From NCBI RefSeq assembly GCF_009017255.1, contig NZ_WBZB01000004.1, positions 62,001-126,000 on the forward strand: a stretch of DNA of 64,000 nt. Direction: 5' to 3'. The notes under the pieces were generated by a model that saw nothing but the letters and a program-made list of their open reading frames with translations, was not told the DNA's origin and did no database searches. This document shows, in pieces, positions 45,715 through 54,891 of the stretch. The position numbers and the translations under genes were made by a program. How positions within the stretch are numbered: position 1 is the stretch's first letter; every line of letters starts with the position of its first letter. Origin of the DNA: Alkaliphilus serpentinus. Its GTDB lineage: Bacteria; Bacillota; Clostridia; Peptostreptococcales; Natronincolaceae.

Positions 45715-46822
45715 TCTTCTTAGAATACTTAGCCAACAATCCTGCTGCTACAGCTGTTAGAGGTATGGTTAATATCAAACCTATACTACCGGCCAATGAA
45801 CGAACAACTTGCGTTGCGATAAGGTCTAGATTAATGATTTTTATAAAGGGTTCATCATATGCTGTAAATACTAGTAATAATGGTATTGAACTACCGGTAT
45901 AGGCTAATATCAGTGTATTGGCCATAGTTCCCATAATATCTCTACCAACATTCATCCCAGAAATAATCAATTGTTTTGAAGTTAGATGGGGATTCACTGT
46001 TTTGATTTCTTCAATTGCTGAGGCAATGGACATCCCTACATCCATTACAGCCCCCAAAGCTCCTAGGATAATTCCTGCAAATAGTAAATCGCTGAAGTTA
46101 AACTTTATTCCCTGGGGTATATATAAAAGCATCATAGCTTCTTGACTCGATAGTCCTGTTAGCCGCACCTTTGTACCTATAATAAAAGCAATTAACCCCG
46201 CAGAGAGAACTCCCCCTAATATACCGATTATAGCTGCTAGACTTTTCATATTAAATCCACCAACAACTACAATTGTCATAATGGTGATAACAAAGGATAC
46301 TACCACCACCAATAGAATTGGATTATATCCCATCAATAGACCTGGTAAAATAACCTTAAGAACTAACAACACCGTTAATGCAAGGGTTATAACCGTTTTT
46401 AACCCCTTTAATCTACCAACTACTATAAGAAGTAATATAAAAAACACTGCAAGGCCTAATACATAGCTGTCCCTTAAATATTCAGAGATATAAACCTCTA
46501 TTGAGCCACCCTCTAGCTCTTCTATACCGACCAAAACCTTGTCTCCGGGCTCCACTATGATATCATAGGCTGGGCTATCTGTTAATACATGGGTAATATC
46601 AAATATTCTCCCTTTATATTCACCTGATAATATTTCAAGCTTTACTTGATAGTATTTAAGAAAGGTCACATCTTCCTTTTGATTCTCCTCAACGTATTCA
46701 ACCTCTAGGATTTTAGCTCTTTCAGTCATCGGTTCTACATCCAACTCATCTGCTGCTACAAAGCCTACTCCAGAGGCTAAAACAAGTAAAATAATCAAGA
46801 TTCCTACGATTTTTTTTAACAA
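45701..46822 (-). CDS. YibE/F family membrane protein
   Basis: 373 aa. N-terminal signal-like helix, an extracytoplasmic domain (about 30-125) and seven or more transmembrane segments (about 128-365) with the family blocks GVLSAGLIAFIIG, GAVMDVGMSIASAIEEI and GRDIMGTMANTLILAYTGSSIPLLL. Function unknown; some relatives are suggested to be transport-related. The last codons overlap the copy of the duplicated terminator sequence. Overlaps the upstream TIGR01906 gene by 7 bp. Confidence 0.9.
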   Translation of the reverse strand: MLKKIVGILIILLVLASGVGFVAADELDVEPMTERAKILEVEYVEENQKEDVTFLKYYQVKLEILSGEYKGRIFDITHVLTDSPAYDIIVEPGDKVLVGIEELEGGSIEVYISEYLRDSYVLGLAVFFILLLIVVGRLKGLKTVITLALTVLLVLKVILPGLLMGYNPILLVVVVSFVITIMTIVVVGGFNMKSLAAIIGILGGVLSAGLIAFIIGTKVRLTGLSSQEAMMLLYIPQGIKFNFSDLLFAGIILGALGAVMDVGMSIASAIEEIKTVNPHLTSKQLIISGMNVGRDIMGTMANTLILAYTGSSIPLLLVFTAYDEPFIKIINLDLIATQVVRSLAGSIGLILTIPLTAVAAGLLAKYSKKKSVE

Positions 46823-47532
46823 CTGACTTCCTCCTCCTTTACTGTAGCTTTAAATGGTATGTTCTTAAATTTTCTTCGTAGAAAGCAACCTGTTACTGCC
46901 AAGATACTGATACTTGCTATAAAGATACTAATGATCTTAATTGCTGTATTATAGAAGAATGCTTCTGGTACCATTTGGATTAGTATATCAGTTTGAGGAT
47001 CTAGAATCCATAAATCATTATCAAAGAATATCAGATGGAAATAAGTGAAGTATTTATTAAAATCAAAATATATTAGCCCAGAGAATAGGGCTAATAGTAG
47101 AATATTTACTATAGCCGTATAAAACATGGTTCTTGAGAAATTCCTTTTCCATCGCCTATCCTTTTTCAATAGGGTAATTACCATTAATACTAGCACAATT
47201 AAGCCAATGTTTCTGATATCCCGTCCCTTAATAAATAATTCCTTAACGTCTATCATATGAAGCTTTTCTCTCTCTCCAAAGATTTCAATCTCTTCCCCTC
47301 TAACAATGGCCCTAGTATTTAATACTGCCTTTTCATTACGTAGGTAGGAGAGAAGGTCTTTAACCACAAATTGATAATTTTCTAGATCCATACCGGTTTC
47401 AGAGGATATATTATATTTCTCATAGGAGCTTCTGTAATGGTTCATGTTGAAGGCTATAACTTCAACACTGGTTAGTAGAAGAATAATAGATAATAATATC
47501 CCTATTATAAGATAAAGGAATTTAGATTTCAT
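46816..47532 (-). CDS. TIGR01906 (DUF1461) integral membrane protein
   Basis: 238 aa from ATG 47532 (MKSKFLYLIIGILLS), preceded by AGGAGGT. One N-terminal TM helix, an extracytoplasmic stretch with NHYRSSYEKYNISSETGMDLENY, two to three further TM helices (about 100-150) and one near the end (about 195-220). Family function unknown. Overlap with yibE/F indicates an operon. Confidence 0.88.
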   Translation of the reverse strand: MKSKFLYLIIGILLSIILLLTSVEVIAFNMNHYRSSYEKYNISSETGMDLENYQFVVKDLLSYLRNEKAVLNTRAIVRGEEIEIFGEREKLHMIDVKELFIKGRDIRNIGLIVLVLMVITLLKKDRRWKRNFSRTMFYTAIVNILLLALFSGLIYFDFNKYFTYFHLIFFDNDLWILDPQTDILIQMVPEAFFYNTAIKIISIFIASISILAVTGCFLRRKFKNIPFKATVKEEEVSC

Positions 47533-47713
47533 AGCATACCTCCTTAAGTCAATTACTTCTATCCAGGATAGCAATGGTTAATCACATTTTGTACCTAATT
47601 ATGAGTATACCATATTCCCAAAACATCTGAGCAATTATTTAATTATTCCCCTATCATTATAGGAGCAGAAAAGGTTTTATCATTGGTGGTTAGCTTGGTA
47701 AAGAGTTCCTATA

Positions 47714-47759
47714 ATAAAAAGATCGTAGCATTGATTATTAAATCTACGCTACGATCTTT
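47714..47759 (-). terminator. Terminator of copZ
   Basis: Twelve-bp perfect stem AAAGATCGTAGC / GCTACGATCTTT (47718-47729, 47748-47759) with an 18-nt loop and TTTTTATT on the minus strand. Confidence 0.85.
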
Positions 47760-47782
47760 ACATTTTTATTTAGTATTCAATC

Positions 47783-47998
47783 TTACAGCTCTATAATTTC
47801 TACAGCCTCATATCCCCCTTCATCAACTGCAGCAATCAGCTGATCATTACTTACTTCTTGGTCCAATTCAACAACTGCACTTTTTTCTCCTAAATTTACT
47901 TCCACTGAATGAACTCCACTTACTTCCTTTAGAGCCTCTTTTACATGTCTTACGCAATGTTCACAGCTCATTCCTTCAATCATCATTTTCTTTTTCAT
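47783..47998 (-). CDS. copZ: CopZ-like heavy-metal-associated domain protein
   Basis: 71-aa copper chaperone-type HMA domain. Metal site GMSCEHCVRHV (residues 9-19), then VEVNLGEKSAVVELDQEV and the C-terminal GGYEAVEIIEL. In other Firmicutes CopZ passes Cu(I) to the CopA ATPase; neither copA nor csoR is adjacent here. A CsoR-like operator lies in its promoter, and it has its own terminator. Confidence 0.9.
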   Translation of the reverse strand: MKKKMMIEGMSCEHCVRHVKEALKEVSGVHSVEVNLGEKSAVVELDQEVSNDQLIAAVDEGGYEAVEIIEL

Positions 47999-48042
47999 TA
48001 TATCTCCTACCTTTCTATTATAAATGTTTATGTATTATCTAT

Positions 48043-48070
48043 ATTCTACCCCTATCAGGTATAAAGTAAA
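48043..48070 (-). promoter_or_regulatory. copZ promoter with CsoR-like operator in the spacer
   Basis: TTTACT (48065-48070) and TAGAAT (48043-48048) with a 16-bp spacer. The 15-bp TACCTGATAGGGGTA (48047-48061, minus strand) matches the TACC...GGTA layout of CsoR sites and overlaps the spacer and -10. Confidence 0.55.
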
Positions 48071-48125
48071 TAGTTTTATATATTCATTTAATTGGGGATC
48101 CCCAAATTTTTTTTGTTTGCTTCTT

Positions 48126-48161
48126 CTATTGATTTAATAAGCTTTGAAACCACTTCTTCAT
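48126..48161 (-). CDS. 11-codon ORF behind a sigma-54 promoter
   Basis: MKKWFQSLLNQ, ATG at 48161 with a perfect ribosome site GGAGGAG 5-6 nt upstream, stop TAG at 48128-48126. Too short for standard gene callers. It begins about 27 nt after the expected start point of the 48199-48215 promoter. A perfect 14-bp palindrome (48093-48106) follows its stop. It may be a leader peptide or a small secreted/membrane peptide; function unknown. Confidence 0.5.
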   Translation of the reverse strand: MKKWFQSLLNQ

Positions 48162-48198
48162 AGAAGCTCCTCCTTTAAGATCTTTTAATATTTAAATC

Positions 48199-48215
48199 TG
48201 CAAGTACTGTGCCAA
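48199..48215 (-). promoter_or_regulatory. Sigma-54 (RpoN) promoter
   Basis: TTGGCACAGTACTTGCA on the minus strand matches the -24/-12 consensus TGGCAC-N5-TTGCA with exactly 10 bp between GG and GC. A perfect dyad CTTATA-TGAT-TATAAG (48228-48243) and two A-tracts (about 48256-48287) lie upstream, where an enhancer-binding protein and DNA bend would be expected. Confidence 0.7.
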
Positions 48216-48298
48216 TAAGTAATTATTCTTATATGATTATAAGCATTCAACAGATAAGCTTTTTTTTAGCTTTTTTTTTTTAGCATATTTTTGTAATA

Positions 48299-48343
48299 TA
48301 AAAACCAGTGTCCTATCCCTAAGGGGATATCCACTGGTTTTTA
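48299..48343 (-). terminator. Terminator of ftsZ
   Basis: Ten-bp outer stem AAAACCAGTG / CACTGGTTTT plus inner stem TATCCC / GGGATA (48301-48341), with a T-tail on the minus strand. Confidence 0.85.
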
Positions 48344-48358
48344 TAATTGAACTTTTTT

Positions 48359-49435
48359 TCATTTTTTTCTTCTTAAGAATATTGGGATATCAAAATCATC
48401 CTTCTTCTCTTCACCTGCTGCAACTTCCTTAGCTGTAGCAGATAGGATTGATTTTCCCTGCTTATCTACAAACTTCATGATATCCTTTTCGAAGCCTGTG
48501 GCAATTACAGTAATTCTTATTTCATCCTTTAGGTCCTCATTGATAACAGCACCAAATATAATATTAGCGTCCTGATCAGCTGCCTGAGTTACCAGCTCCG
48601 CTGCCTCATTTACTTCGAATAATCCTAAGCCAGCTCCTCCAGTAATATTTAACAATACTCCCTTAGCACCTTCTATAGAGGTTTCTAGCAATGGGCTATG
48701 GATGGCCTGCTTAGCTGCTTCAACTGCTCTATTTTCACCGCTGGCCCTTCCAATTCCCATATGGGCTAGGCCTTGCTCCAGCATGATGGTTTTTACATCG
48801 GCAAAATCTAGATTTACAAGACCTGGTACAGCAATTAGGTCAGATATACCTTGTACCCCTTGTCTTAACACATCATCAGCTATTTGGAAAGCATCCAGCA
48901 TTGTTGTTTTCTTTTCTATTACTTGTAATAACCTATCATTGGGAATTGTTACAAGGGTATCAACGCGATCCTTTAATTCCTTTATACCTTCTTCAGCATG
49001 GGTCAGCCTTCGTTTTCCTTCAAAGGTAAAGGGTTTCGTTACAACTCCTACTGTAAGAATCCCCATTTCCTTAGCAATTTCTGCTACGATAGGAGCTGCT
49101 CCAGTACCAGTTCCTCCACCCATTCCAGCAGTAACAAAAACCATATCTGCTCCTTGAAGTAGCTTGTGTATATCTTCTCTGCTTTCTTCTGCAGCCTTCT
49201 TTCCTATTTCAGGATTAGCGCCAGCCCCTAGGCCCTTTGTCAGTTTTTCACCTATTTGAATTTTATGTTCTGCCTTTGAAGTAAATAAAGCCTGCTTATC
49301 TGTATTTACTGCAATAAACTCGACACCTTTTAATCCCGATTCGATCATTCTATTGACAGCATTGTTTCCGCCGCCACCAACACCAATAACCTTTATTTGA
49401 GCAAATTGTTCCATATCAATATCAAACTCCAACAC
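48359..49435 (-). CDS. ftsZ: Cell division protein FtsZ
   Basis: Tubulin-like GTPase forming the Z ring. 358 aa: [13 protein letters not shown] (about 18), tubulin signature [10 protein letters not shown] (about 105-114), T7 loop [11 protein letters not shown] (about 205), and a C-terminal partner-binding peptide [12 protein letters not shown]. Monocistronic by its terminator. No ftsA precedes it; the genes upstream are sbp and DUF881, a common Clostridial arrangement. Confidence 0.98.
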   Translation of the reverse strand: MLEFDIDMEQFAQIKVIGVGGGGNNAVNRMIESGLKGVEFIAVNTDKQALFTSKAEHKIQIGEKLTKGLGAGANPEIGKKAAEESREDIHKLLQGADMVFVTAGMGGGTGTGAAPIVAEIAKEMGILTVGVVTKPFTFEGKRRLTHAEEGIKELKDRVDTLVTIPNDRLLQVIEKKTTMLDAFQIADDVLRQGVQGISDLIAVPGLVNLDFADVKTIMLEQGLAHMGIGRASGENRAVEAAKQAIHSPLLETSIEGAKGVLLNITGGAGLGLFEVNEAAELVTQAADQDANIIFGAVINEDLKDEIRITVIATGFEKDIMKFVDKQGKSILSATAKEVAAGEEKKDDFDIPIFLRRKK

Positions 49436-49690
49436 ATTATAACCCCCTTGTTATGTATCGATATCATAATTATTAGCATAATGTCATCATTTTTTACTAT
49501 AGCATGAATGTTATTATTATTCCATAGGCTATAAGGCTATACTTATTGATTAGCAGGAAATATAGCAATATATGATGCTTATTTAATTCAACATAAATAA
49601 TTGATTTCCTTTTTTAAATTGGAAATAATTTAATTTTTTTAGTATAATTTCAATAAAAATTTCTGGTGGAATAACCTTAATATGCCAACC

Positions 49691-50056
49691 TTATTGTTTG
49701 ATACTTCCAATAAGATGCCGTCGAATAATGGCGAAGTTTTGGAAAAGCCTATTTCCAAAGGCAAAAATTGCAGCGTAATATAAGGGTACTCCTATTCTAT
49801 CTCCTATATAAGCCAATAGACCAGCTAGAATTGCATTGCCAAAGAAGCCAGAAACAAATATACCTGTATGAAATTTATTGTCTAATATAGATTTAATGGC
49901 TCCAAATACTGAGTCTAGTGCAGCCAATATTGCTACTGATATATAGAGAGAAAAAGTAGCAGGATAAGTTATGGGTAAGTACAATCCAAGTATAATACCT
50001 ATCAGTAAACCGATTAATGCGATGATCAATTTATTCACCTTCCTTAGGTGTTGCAA
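49691..50056 (-). CDS. sbp: Small basic protein Sbp (DUF1290)
   Basis: 121 aa with three to four hydrophobic segments and the conserved LAALDSVFGAIKSILDNKFHTGIFVSGFF block of DUF1290. Function unknown; regularly encoded with DUF881 proteins and ftsZ in Firmicutes. Overlaps the DUF881 gene by 26 bp, so translation may be coupled. Confidence 0.9.
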   Translation of the reverse strand: MQHLRKVNKLIIALIGLLIGIILGLYLPITYPATFSLYISVAILAALDSVFGAIKSILDNKFHTGIFVSGFFGNAILAGLLAYIGDRIGVPLYYAAIFAFGNRLFQNFAIIRRHLIGSIKQ

Positions 50057-50753
50057 ACTTCAATGCAATTTCACCTTGATATTTTGATATGAAAACCCAT
50101 GGGCTGGTTTCAGTTTCTACAATTAGTCCCCACTCCTTTAAAAGTGTACTAAATGAATCTGGAGATTTAATTGCGGCATCTAGAGTTATGGGATCTCCAA
50201 TTGCTTTTATAATAAAGGGCTGTCCATAGGTATGATTATTGATTGTAATGGTGGGGCCTGCACATTTTATTTCCGAAAGATGTACCACCCTCTGACCATT
50301 AATAGAAATCGCCTCAGCACCTGCAACCTTTAAGTCATTCACTATTATTAAAACATCAGACTCATGCACAACAAGATTGTTAGGATTTTCTCCTTCATAA
50401 AGCTCTCTTTCACTATCGCTGAGCTTTACAATTATTCCAGGCCCCTCAAGGTCTATATGACCACTTAGCATTTTCATATTTTTTAAATCATTGGCTAAAA
50501 CATCCCTTATACTTCCCTCTGTTTTTAGAGCTTCACTATATTCTTGAAGACGGGTTCTACTAGCATCTGCCAACTCCTTTAGATTTTCTATCTCCTTCTT
50601 CTCTCCTTCCAATTGGCTTTGTAAATCACTTATGGTTTTCAGACTAACAAAAGTATAGTCATCCTGAACATTTCTTAGCTGTAGCGTGATTATAAAGCCT
50701 AAAATAGAGAATGTAATCAGGATTATGATCCCTGTAAAGAATTTTTTCATCAA
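50031..50753 (-). CDS. DUF881 protein (second copy)
   Basis: 240 aa with a single N-terminal membrane anchor (about 7-26), a coiled-coil stretch (about 40-80) and the DUF881 domain (about 95-238: GPGIIVKLSDSE, NDLKVAGAEAISINGQRVVHLSEIKCAGPTITINNH, PFIIKAIGDP). Paralog of the neighbouring gene; likely an external division-site protein by context. Function unknown. Confidence 0.92.
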   Translation of the reverse strand: MMKKFFTGIIILITFSILGFIITLQLRNVQDDYTFVSLKTISDLQSQLEGEKKEIENLKELADASRTRLQEYSEALKTEGSIRDVLANDLKNMKMLSGHIDLEGPGIIVKLSDSERELYEGENPNNLVVHESDVLIIVNDLKVAGAEAISINGQRVVHLSEIKCAGPTITINNHTYGQPFIIKAIGDPITLDAAIKSPDSFSTLLKEWGLIVETETSPWVFISKYQGEIALKFATPKEGE

Positions 50754-50771
50754 ATTACCTCCGGAGGTTTA

Positions 50772-51488
50772 TTAGCTACCTTCTACAGGTTTAGCATACT
50801 TATAATTTATAATTTCTGTCACTTTGGGAATGACAATATGATCTTTTTTTTCAATTGTTACCTTAATGCCTTCCTCTTGTCTCATGTTCCAAATGATTCT
50901 ATATCTCATATTTAAAGCAGCTTCAAGGGTTTCAGGATTCCCAATAGCTTTAATTACATAAGGAAGGGTTGTTTGCTCAGAGTTAATTAACACACTATTG
51001 GAGCTATAATATACTTCAGTTGAAGATGTATACCTTAAACCATTTATGCTTATAGCCTCTGCCGTGGATGCATTAAGCTCATTTATAATAGCTAAAAGCA
51101 GGTCATTATATAGCATAATAAAGCTATTCTTACCATCTTCAACCTCTTCTTCGATGGTTATTATAATTCCCGGGCCTTCAACATTACTATTTCCTGATAA
51201 AAATTGATACCTTTCCAGGTCTAAATTTAAGTTTTTAATAATGGTGTTGTCATCGGCTTCAAAGCTCTCATATTCCCTTAACCTGTTTTCAATTTCAGAA
51301 AGCTCTTTAGCTAGGTGCTCCTTTTCACTTCTAAGATCCCTTAATTCAGCTGTAACCTGCTGGGCTCTGAAATTGGCAAATAATCCGGATCTCAATGGAT
51401 TATTCACTGTCTTAAACTGTATAGAAAGGATTATTCCAAATATCCCACATAAAATGGCAAAAGCTATCTTTCCCTTCATATCCTTCAT
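50772..51488 (-). CDS. DUF881 protein (first copy)
   Basis: 238 aa; same layout as its downstream paralog: N-terminal membrane anchor (about 6-25), coiled coil (about 45-80), DUF881 domain with GPGIIITIEEEVEDG, NELNASTAEAISINGLRYTSSTEVYYSSNSVLINS and PYVIKAIGNP. Three bp after ftsQ. Confidence 0.92.
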   Translation of the reverse strand: MKDMKGKIAFAILCGIFGIILSIQFKTVNNPLRSGLFANFRAQQVTAELRDLRSEKEHLAKELSEIENRLREYESFEADDNTIIKNLNLDLERYQFLSGNSNVEGPGIIITIEEEVEDGKNSFIMLYNDLLLAIINELNASTAEAISINGLRYTSSTEVYYSSNSVLINSEQTTLPYVIKAIGNPETLEAALNMRYRIIWNMRQEEGIKVTIEKKDHIVIPKVTEIINYKYAKPVEGS

Positions 51489-51491
51489 TTA

Positions 51492-52274
51492 TTACTCCTC
51501 CTGACCCTCTCGGTCTTTAACTGTAACATGTCCTTCAAAGCGTAAATCTATAATGACATTGGTTCTGTTCATCGAATAGAGGGCAGCCATAATATCCTTC
51601 AGTGCCAACATACTATAAACATGATTGTTACCCTCAGCAAGAAGAACTTCATTGCCGTCAACAGTAGAAAGCCTCAAAAGACCCTTATTTAATATATCAA
51701 TTTCCGATATGGATTCTGTCATATCAGTAAGCTTTGATGCTTCTATTAAGACTAAAGAATCCATTAGCGTATCAAAATTCTCCGCCAATACTTTTTCACC
51801 AAGCTTATAGCTGGTTATTTTGGTTCCATTAATTAAGGGCAGTTCATTAAAAATATAGCTATCAACTGATTTTAAAATTACACCCTCTTTATCAATATAT
51901 ATAAATTTGCCCATATAAGATATTATAGCATAATCTTCTCTTTCCTTCACCTGGATAATAAGCTTACTAGGCAATTTTCTCTCTACTTTAGCTTGTCTAA
52001 TGTAGGGTAAAAAAGTTATATTTTCTTCTACTTCCTCTAAGTCTATTTTCAAAATGCTTCTATCAAATATAAGTTTAGAAGCCTCCAGGATTTCCTCCTC
52101 CATTACCTTTTGATGATCTTTTACCACTACAGTTTTTAAATTAAAGAAATCCGACTGGAGTATTCCATAAAGGCCCCACAATGCAAAGACCATTAGTAGT
52201 AGCATCAAAGATACATAGCCTTTACCTTTCCCTTTAAATTTTCTTTTACCATCTTTACCGTAATGATCTTCCAT
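51492..52274 (-). CDS. ftsQ: Cell division protein FtsQ/DivIB (POTRA domain)
   Basis: 260 aa: basic N-terminus, one TM helix (about 20-38), POTRA domain (about 45-115: FNLKTVVVKDHQKVMEEEILEAS, LPYIRQAKVERKLPSKLIIQVKER) and the beta domain (YIDKEGVILKS..LPLINGTKI). Start ATG 52274 has AGGTGG upstream. Directly downstream of the C-terminal half of murA in the dcw order; a weak hairpin (AGCAG...CTGCT, about 52412-52432) lies between them. Confidence 0.9.
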   Translation of the reverse strand: MEDHYGKDGKRKFKGKGKGYVSLMLLLMVFALWGLYGILQSDFFNLKTVVVKDHQKVMEEEILEASKLIFDRSILKIDLEEVEENITFLPYIRQAKVERKLPSKLIIQVKEREDYAIISYMGKFIYIDKEGVILKSVDSYIFNELPLINGTKITSYKLGEKVLAENFDTLMDSLVLIEASKLTDMTESISEIDILNKGLLRLSTVDGNEVLLAEGNNHVYSMLALKDIMAALYSMNRTNVIIDLRFEGHVTVKDREGQEE

Positions 52275-52441
52275 TGTAATTCCACCTTTATGTCAATTAC
52301 TTCACCAAGGCATAAAAACAAACCTGTTTTTCCATTGGTGTTTTCGGTTATAAGTTTTTTTTTAGATTTTGAACTTTTCTTCTTATGCTTGTCCATAATA
52401 CCATTATATTAAAAGCAGCCATAGACTGCTATTAATAGAAT

Positions 52442-53356
52442 CTAAGTTTTAATGATATTTACCCCTAGCTTCGATAGCTCTACATGTATATTATCATAAC
52501 CACGCTCTACATGTCTTGCATTTTCTATAACAGTTTTTCCATCTGCTGCCAAGGCTGCTAAAATAAGTGATGCACCGCCTCTTAAGTCTTTGGCCTTAAC
52601 GGTTGCACCAGTAAGGTTTTTAACACCTTTAACTAAAGCTATTCTCCCATCAACCTTTATATTTGCTCCCATTCTGATGAGTTCCTCAGTATGTTTGAAA
52701 CGATTTTCAAAAATGGTTTCAATGAAAAAGCTTATACCATCGGCAACTGTCATTAATGCCATCATTTGAGATTGCATATCAGTAGGAAACCCTGGATATG
52801 GAAGGGTTTTAACGGAGTCTACAGACAATAGCCTCTCAGGTGCCCTTAAGTAAATATTACTGTTATCAGCATCAATAATGCAACCGACTTCCCGTAGCTT
52901 ATAAAGAACAGATTGCAAATGCTCTGGTACTACATTTTTTAGATGAATTTCCCCTTTAGTAATGGCAGCTGCCACCAGGTATGTTCCTGCCACGATCCTA
53001 TCAGGAATGATTCTATGCTCCACATCATGGAAGTTATCTACCCCTTCAACATATATGGTTGCTGTACCTGCACCCCAAACTCTACCACCCATAGCATTAA
53101 TAAAACGCTCTAAATCCATGATTTCTGGTTCTCGAGCTGCATTTCTAATAACCGTTGTGCCTTTGGCAAAAACAGCAGCAAGGATTATGTTTTCTGTTGC
53201 ACCTACACTGGGGAAATCCAGCTGGATTTCAGTTCCCCTAAGCTCTGTGGCTTCACAGATTAGGAAGCCATGACTTTCTTCTATCTTTGCCCCCATATTC
53301 CTTAGGGATCTAAGGTGTAAATCAATGGGCCTTGGTCCAATTTCACATCCCCCTGG
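52442..53356 (-). pseudogene. murA: murA, 3' part (interrupted by the 8.8-kb element)
   Basis: C-terminal two thirds of UDP-N-acetylglucosamine 1-carboxyvinyltransferase, the first committed step of peptidoglycan synthesis. In-frame reading from the att core gives GG-C-EIGPRPIDLHLRSLRNMGAKIEES, i.e. the catalytic loop beginning with Cys116. Downstream it continues through PGFPTDMQSQMMALMTVADG to a normal end. Without the element, 62490-62144 plus 53345-52442 gives 1251 nt, 417 codons. There is no start for this half alone except an internal ATG at 53296 (MGAKIEES), which lacks the active-site Cys. Confidence 0.93.
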
Positions 53357-54891
53357 GTATGCAATCTCATGGTACTTATGTTAAAGTTCCAAAATATTTT
53401 CATATAGATACCATCAGGGTAATCCTCGGATTGCCCTACCAATATCTTATCAATTAATATCTCTAAATCCTGTCTCTCCAAATCCTTCTTCCTAATTATA
53501 TCATTAATTATTCCATTAATGGATATTTTTTGTACATTATTCATCGCTATAACTTTATTATTATATGTCACAAATCTAGACATCATAGACTCTAATTCCA
53601 TTTCCCCTTCATCCATTAGTTCCCGATAAAGGGATTCTTCAAGCCTCCCCCTTGAATAGAGCTTTGTATAGCTTTTTAACTCGTTTCTTTTGATATCAAT
53701 ATCCTTGTTGATTTTTTTAAGTGCTTTCTGTATATTCCCTACATCTCTAAAAATTTCACATGTTTTCTCTAACTCCTTCATAGCTGTAGGTTTTAGTATC
53801 AAAATTTTCTTCAAATTATCAATAATAATATTTTGAATTTCTTCACCTGAAATGTTATGTCCACTACAATAATCCCTTCCCAGTTGATGATATTTACCAC
53901 AGTAATAATAATGTCTTTCCTTTCTTTTTCTCATAATCATATAGCTTCCACATTTACTGCAGTATAGAAATCCGGAAAAGAGGTTTATTCCCTTACTGCC
54001 ACCCTTGATTTTTCTTTCTACCCTTTTTTCGGCTATCTCCATAGCTATTTTATAATCTTCCTCTGAAACAATGGCAGGATGATGATTTTTGTAAATAATA
54101 TGTTGGTCTTCAGGTATCTTAACAGATTCACCTTTAATCCTTTTTTTGATGGTTTTTTTACATCTAAGAACTCCCGTGTATATATCATTTTGAATGATTC
54201 TCTGAACATGAACTGGATTCCAGTTCTGTGCTACCTGAATGTTCGAACCATCTTTACTTTTCTTATACTGAGAGGGAGTTGGTATTTTCTCTTCATTAAG
54301 TTTTGCGGATATTTTTCTATAGCCCCATCCTTGTATGTATAAGCTAAAAATATACCTTACTGTTTCTGCTGCCTCCTCATCTATTAAAAGCTTATGTTTT
54401 AAATTTTTATCCTTTTGGTAACCAAAGGTGTTACGGATTACTAGGCCACCATTTTTTTGTTTGCTTCTTATACTCCCAATAATTTTCCTACTAATATCCT
54501 TTACATACATCTCGTTGTACCAAGTTCTAAGACCCAGGATATCGTCACTATCTTTTCTACTATCATAGTTTTCATTTATTAATATTAACCTGGTTTCATA
54601 TTGATCTAGTAGTTCAAAAAAAAGTAAGGTTTTAGCATTATGTCTTCCGATCCTTGAGCTATCCTTAGTTAGCAAAAAATTCACTTTTCCTGATTTTATG
54701 TCTTCTACTAAGGAGTTAAAGCTTACTCTGTCAAAGGTATAACCCGATACATTATCATCCTCATAGATTTTATCTATGGTATACCCTAGTTCTTGAGCCT
54801 TTTGGTATATTAGTTCCTTTTGTTGAATTATTGAGCTATAGTTTTCTTTATCTTCATCTCGAGATATTCTGACATAGCCGCATACCCTCAT
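53302..54891 (-). CDS. Large serine recombinase of the murA element
   Basis: 529 aa. N-terminal resolvase domain with the nucleophile Ser in GYVRISRDEDKENYSS (about 10) and TKDSSRIGRHNAKTL (about 78), the recombinase domain (about 160-270, FGYQKDKNLKHKLLIDEEAAETV and NPVHVQRIIQNDIYTG), a zinc ribbon (about 308-345, CSKCGSYM...YYYCGKYHQLGRDYC) and a C-terminal coiled coil. Start ATG 54891 overlaps the stop of the 49-aa ORF (TGATG). The last 17 or so codons lie in or beyond the att core, so its C-terminus and stop are supplied by murA. In the circle the tail would read GDGITHGKRVEVKVIGNRE. Confidence 0.95.
   Translation of the reverse strand: MRVCGYVRISRDEDKENYSSIIQQKELIYQKAQELGYTIDKIYEDDNVSGYTFDRVSFNSLVEDIKSGKVNFLLTKDSSRIGRHNAKTLLFFELLDQYETRLILINENYDSRKDSDDILGLRTWYNEMYVKDISRKIIGSIRSKQKNGGLVIRNTFGYQKDKNLKHKLLIDEEAAETVRYIFSLYIQGWGYRKISAKLNEEKIPTPSQYKKSKDGSNIQVAQNWNPVHVQRIIQNDIYTGVLRCKKTIKKRIKGESVKIPEDQHIIYKNHHPAIVSEEDYKIAMEIAEKRVERKIKGGSKGINLFSGFLYCSKCGSYMIMRKRKERHYYYCGKYHQLGRDYCSGHNISGEEIQNIIIDNLKKILILKPTAMKELEKTCEIFRDVGNIQKALKKINKDIDIKRNELKSYTKLYSRGRLEESLYRELMDEGEMELESMMSRFVTYNNKVIAMNNVQKISINGIINDIIRKKDLERQDLEILIDKILVGQSEDYPDGIYMKIFWNFNISTMRLHTQGDVKLDQGPLIYTLDP
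53346..53356 (-). other. attL-type core (element / murA 3' junction)
   Basis: CCAGGGGGATG followed by TGAAATTGG of murA. The recombinase frame runs across it. Confidence 0.8.

Noticed and set aside
48093-48106. TTGGGGATCCCCAA palindrome with T8 as a plus-strand terminator
   Set aside because: No plus-strand gene precedes it, and the loop would be only 2 nt; kept only as a feature of the sigma-54 unit.
52205-52396. 63-aa basic open frame overlapping the ftsQ start
   Set aside because: No ribosome site, and ftsQ has a good one at 52274; the basic composition reflects A-rich upstream DNA.
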